DNA from: Blautia sp.
Lineage (GTDB): Bacteria > Bacillota > Clostridia > Lachnospirales > Lachnospiraceae
Direction: 5' to 3'
Assembly (NCBI GenBank): GCA_022770365.1
Contig: JALEHU010000005.1
Location: 1-64,000, forward strand
Length of the DNA: 64,000 nt
This document shows positions 61,942 to 64,000 of this stretch, in pieces. The position numbers were made by a program, and so were the translations under genes. Every line of letters starts with the position of its first letter. The stretch's first letter is position 1. The notes below the pieces were generated by a model. That model did not search any database. It was not told the DNA's origin and worked only from the letters and a program-made list of their open reading frames with translations.

Positions 61942-62736
61942 CTATTTCTTTTTGGAAAGAAGAATTCTGTCGTTATCCAGTTCCTTACCTGCGCCGGCAT
62001 TGAACTTTTCCAGAAGACCGTCTACAGTCAGTCCCTCACGTTCTTTACCGCTGATATCCAGTACGATATTTCCGGAATCCATCATCAGTGTACGGTTTCC
62101 AAGTTCCAAAGCAGAGTGCATATTATGTGTGATCATCAGACAAGTCAGATGATTCTCCTCCACAATTCTCTTCGTCATATTCAGTACTTTTTCCGCTGTT
62201 GCCGGATCCAGAGCAGCCGTATGTTCATCCAGAAGAAGAAGCTTCGGCGGATCCATGGTAGACATCAGAAGCGTCAGCGCCTGTCGCTGTCCGCCGGACA
62301 GAAGTCCTACCGGCTGGCTCATCCGGTTTTCCAATCCGATATCAAGAAGTGCCAGCTGTTCCCGGAATCTTTCTTTGTCTGCCTTTGATATATGAGAAAG
62401 CCATCCACCGGAACCTGCCGCAAGAGCAAGATTTTCTTCAATACTCATTCCCGGTGCACTTCCGCGCATGGGATCCTGATACAAACGTCCGATGCTTTTG
62501 GCCCGGACATGCTGCGGCTGAAATGTAATATCCACACCATCCAGTACTACAGAACCGGAATCTGTCAGAAAATCTCCGCAGATTGCATTAAACAGCGTGG
62601 ACTTTCCTGCTCCATTGGAACCGATAATTGTAGCAAAATCACCTTTTTTCAGATGAAGGGAAAGGTCTTTGACCGCAACTTTTTCATTGACTGTCCCGGG
62701 ATTAAAAGTTTTTGAGATATGATTCAGTTTCAGCAT
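61942..62736 (-). CDS. ABC transporter ATP-binding protein, TrpXYZ-like importer
   Basis: 264 residues. Walker A GSNGAGKSTLFNAI, signature LLSGGQRQALTLL, Walker B LLLLDEHTAALDP, and switch His in MITHNMHSALELG. Here Walker B is followed by H-T-A in place of the common P-T-S/N, as in the branched-chain/TrpXYZ-related group. It follows the permease gene by 3 bases and is the last gene of binding protein - permease - ATPase. The likely substrate class is an aromatic amino acid or related small molecule, from family only. Confidence 0.93.
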   Translation of the reverse strand: MLKLNHISKTFNPGTVNEKVAVKDLSLHLKKGDFATIIGSNGAGKSTLFNAICGDFLTDSGSVVLDGVDITFQPQHVRAKSIGRLYQDPMRGSAPGMSIEENLALAAGSGGWLSHISKADKERFREQLALLDIGLENRMSQPVGLLSGGQRQALTLLMSTMDPPKLLLLDEHTAALDPATAEKVLNMTKRIVEENHLTCLMITHNMHSALELGNRTLMMDSGNIVLDISGKEREGLTVDGLLEKFNAGAGKELDNDRILLSKKK

Positions 62737-62739
62737 AAC

Positions 62740-63666
62740 TCAAATCCCTCCCTTCTTATGCGTCAGTCTTCGTCTGATCTGCGGCCACTGGCTCTTCAGA
62801 TACGGCCCGGAAATCGCCAGTACAACAATGATCGAAGATACCAGTTTCAGCATAAATGCCGGCATATTGAAACGAAGTGCAATGGTATATACCAGACGGA
62901 AAATCACAGCACCAAGTACCATGCCAACCGCTCTTTTCAAAATTCCGCCCCGTCCCATAACAGTGCCTCCGATCAGCAGTGATGCCAGCGCAATCGTTAC
63001 CATACCCTGACCGATATTAATATCCACGGATTTCTGCGACTGAGCCAGCAGACATCCGGAAAGCGCAGTAAATGAGTTTGCAATACACAGACCCACAATT
63101 GTTGTAAATACCGGGTTAATAGAAGAAGATTTTACCATATCCGCATTATTTCCTGTTGCCCGGATTGCAAGACCCAGGCGCGTCTTCAGGAAGAATACCA
63201 GAAATGCTACAACACAGATGACTGCAATCAGTCCGATGATCAACTCTGTCTGTGCAGCGAACGGTGTACTGGAAAGAGCTTCCTTCATCATACTGAATAC
63301 TGTTGTCGTCTTATTCATATTCAATAAGGACGAGCCGCCCATCACAGCAATATTAATGGAATACAGTCCGGTATTCACAATGATTCCGGCCAGAAGGCTT
63401 TCCACTCCCAGCTTCGTCTGAAGAAATGCCGTCACAAATCCCGAACAGACACCCGCCAGCATTGCTGCAAAAACAGAGAGAAACGGATGTCCGCTGATTG
63501 CAACTGCGGCTCCCACTGCGGCTCCCAGAGTAAAACAGCCGTCAGTGGAAAGGTCACAGACATTTAACATAGAATAACTCAAAAACAGTGCCAGCACTGT
63601 CAGCGAACAGATCAGACCAAGCTTCAGGGCTGTCTGCCCAAGCGCAAGTGCAGTTGTCAGTGTCAC
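62740..63666 (-). CDS. ABC transporter permease, TrpXYZ-like importer
   Basis: 308 residues, eight to ten hydrophobic segments, of the branched-chain-permease fold (LivH/RbsC type). Conserved parts are LSYSMLNVCDLSTDGCFTLGAAVGA, ESLLAGIIVNTGLYSINI, LRLAIRATGNN-type sequence (GLAIRATGNNADMVKSS) and LASLLIGGTVMGRGG. It is encoded between the binding protein and ATPase genes and forms the membrane channel of the importer. Confidence 0.92.
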   Translation of the reverse strand: MTLTTALALGQTALKLGLICSLTVLALFLSYSMLNVCDLSTDGCFTLGAAVGAAVAISGHPFLSVFAAMLAGVCSGFVTAFLQTKLGVESLLAGIIVNTGLYSINIAVMGGSSLLNMNKTTTVFSMMKEALSSTPFAAQTELIIGLIAVICVVAFLVFFLKTRLGLAIRATGNNADMVKSSSINPVFTTIVGLCIANSFTALSGCLLAQSQKSVDINIGQGMVTIALASLLIGGTVMGRGGILKRAVGMVLGAVIFRLVYTIALRFNMPAFMLKLVSSIIVVLAISGPYLKSQWPQIRRRLTHKKGGI

Positions 63667-63696
63667 AATTCTTACCTCCCGGTATCTAATAATTTT

Positions 63697-64000
63697 TTAC
63701 TGTAATTCATCAAAGCTTTCTGCAGTTGTAATTTCATTTACCTGAGTGCAGAGAGGCTCAAATGCTTTTTTAACTGTTTCAAAATCAAGTCCAAGACCTT
63801 CACATGTTTCCGTATTTACGGTTGCAGTACCATTATCAAAGGTTTTCACAGGTGTTGCTGCAGGGTCTGCGCCGTTGATCAGGATATCTGCAACCATATC
63901 AGCTGTTTCCACGCCAAGGTTTGCATAATCAACACCATATCCTACAAATGCTCCGTTCAGCGCAAAGGAATCTGCACCGGTATAATGAGGAATCTTTGCA
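63697..64000 (-). CDS. ABC substrate-binding protein, 3' end only
   Basis: The last 101 codons of a gene running off the right edge. The readable end starts AKIPHYTGADSFALNGAF and goes on VGYGVDYANLGVETADMVAD, which fits the C-terminal lobe of the ABC_sub_bind (TrpX/YckG-like) binding proteins, where a conserved Tyr-Gly-x-Asp-Tyr-x-x-Leu-Gly follows the hinge. It is the first gene of the importer with the permease and ATPase downstream. Confidence 0.88.
   Translation of the reverse strand, partial: AKIPHYTGADSFALNGAFVGYGVDYANLGVETADMVADILINGADPAATPVKTFDNGTATVNTETCEGLGLDFETVKKAFEPLCTQVNEITTAESFDELQ

Overview
The window reads as chromosome of a Gram-positive anaerobe of the Clostridia, most likely a Lachnospiraceae gut commensal (Blautia/Ruminococcus/Dorea-like). 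The grounds are clostridial-type housekeeping proteins, near-consensus TTGACA-17-TATAAT promoters with strong AGGAGG ribosome sites, a Spo0A-type DNA-binding domain, a SipW/TasA-type secretion operon, corrinoid methyltransferase modules, and ATPase-less sugar ABC importers paired with glycoside hydrolases. No rRNA, tRNA, CRISPR array, transposase or phage gene was recognised.

Layout, left to right. 0-3 kb: the 5' end of an EF-G-like GTPase gene (off the left edge), then tyrA-aroA. 3-10 kb: a lacto-N-biose/galacto-N-biose locus (binding protein, two permeases, a small membrane protein, GH112 phosphorylase) with a divergent AraC regulator. 10-16 kb: an orphan barstar, a D-lactate dehydrogenase-like gene, nfo - barnase-like lipoprotein - MFS, and a CapA-family protein. 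16-20.6 kb: ylxM-ffh-rpsP-khpA-rimM-trmD, then queA. 20.6-24.7 kb: a cytoplasmic ParB-like/BMP fusion with a phosphoesterase, and a DUF362 ferredoxin. 24.7-32.6 kb: plsX-acpP-rnc-smc-ftsY-ilvA.

32.7-57.1 kb looks like a large accessory block lying between plsX and rpmF-DUF177, which are adjacent in many relatives. It holds a Nudix hydrolase, an ABC-F protein, a five-gene SipW/TasA/Cna-B surface operon with a long untranslated leader, a second ABC importer followed by a decayed URO-D methyltransferase gene, a YesM/YesN-type two-component pair, a GH31 glycosidase with an AraC regulator, an OmpR-type regulator plus Hpt protein without a kinase, a receiver-less Spo0A domain, and a three-domain pterin-corrinoid-URO-D fusion methyltransferase. 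57.2-64 kb returns to core genes (rpmF, DUF177, ackA, pta, tmcAL) and ends in a TrpXYZ-like ABC importer that runs off the right edge.

The best candidates for under-described biology are: the sipW surface operon and its ~400-nt leader; the one-polypeptide methyltransferase fusion; a barnase-fold lipoprotein that has lost most catalytic and guanine-contact residues while a barstar gene survives nearby; the signal-peptide-less ParB/BMP fusion; and the shared pattern of perfect GC-rich stem-loops just after both sugar-binding-protein genes. Functional statements rest on motif recognition by eye; no database search was possible.
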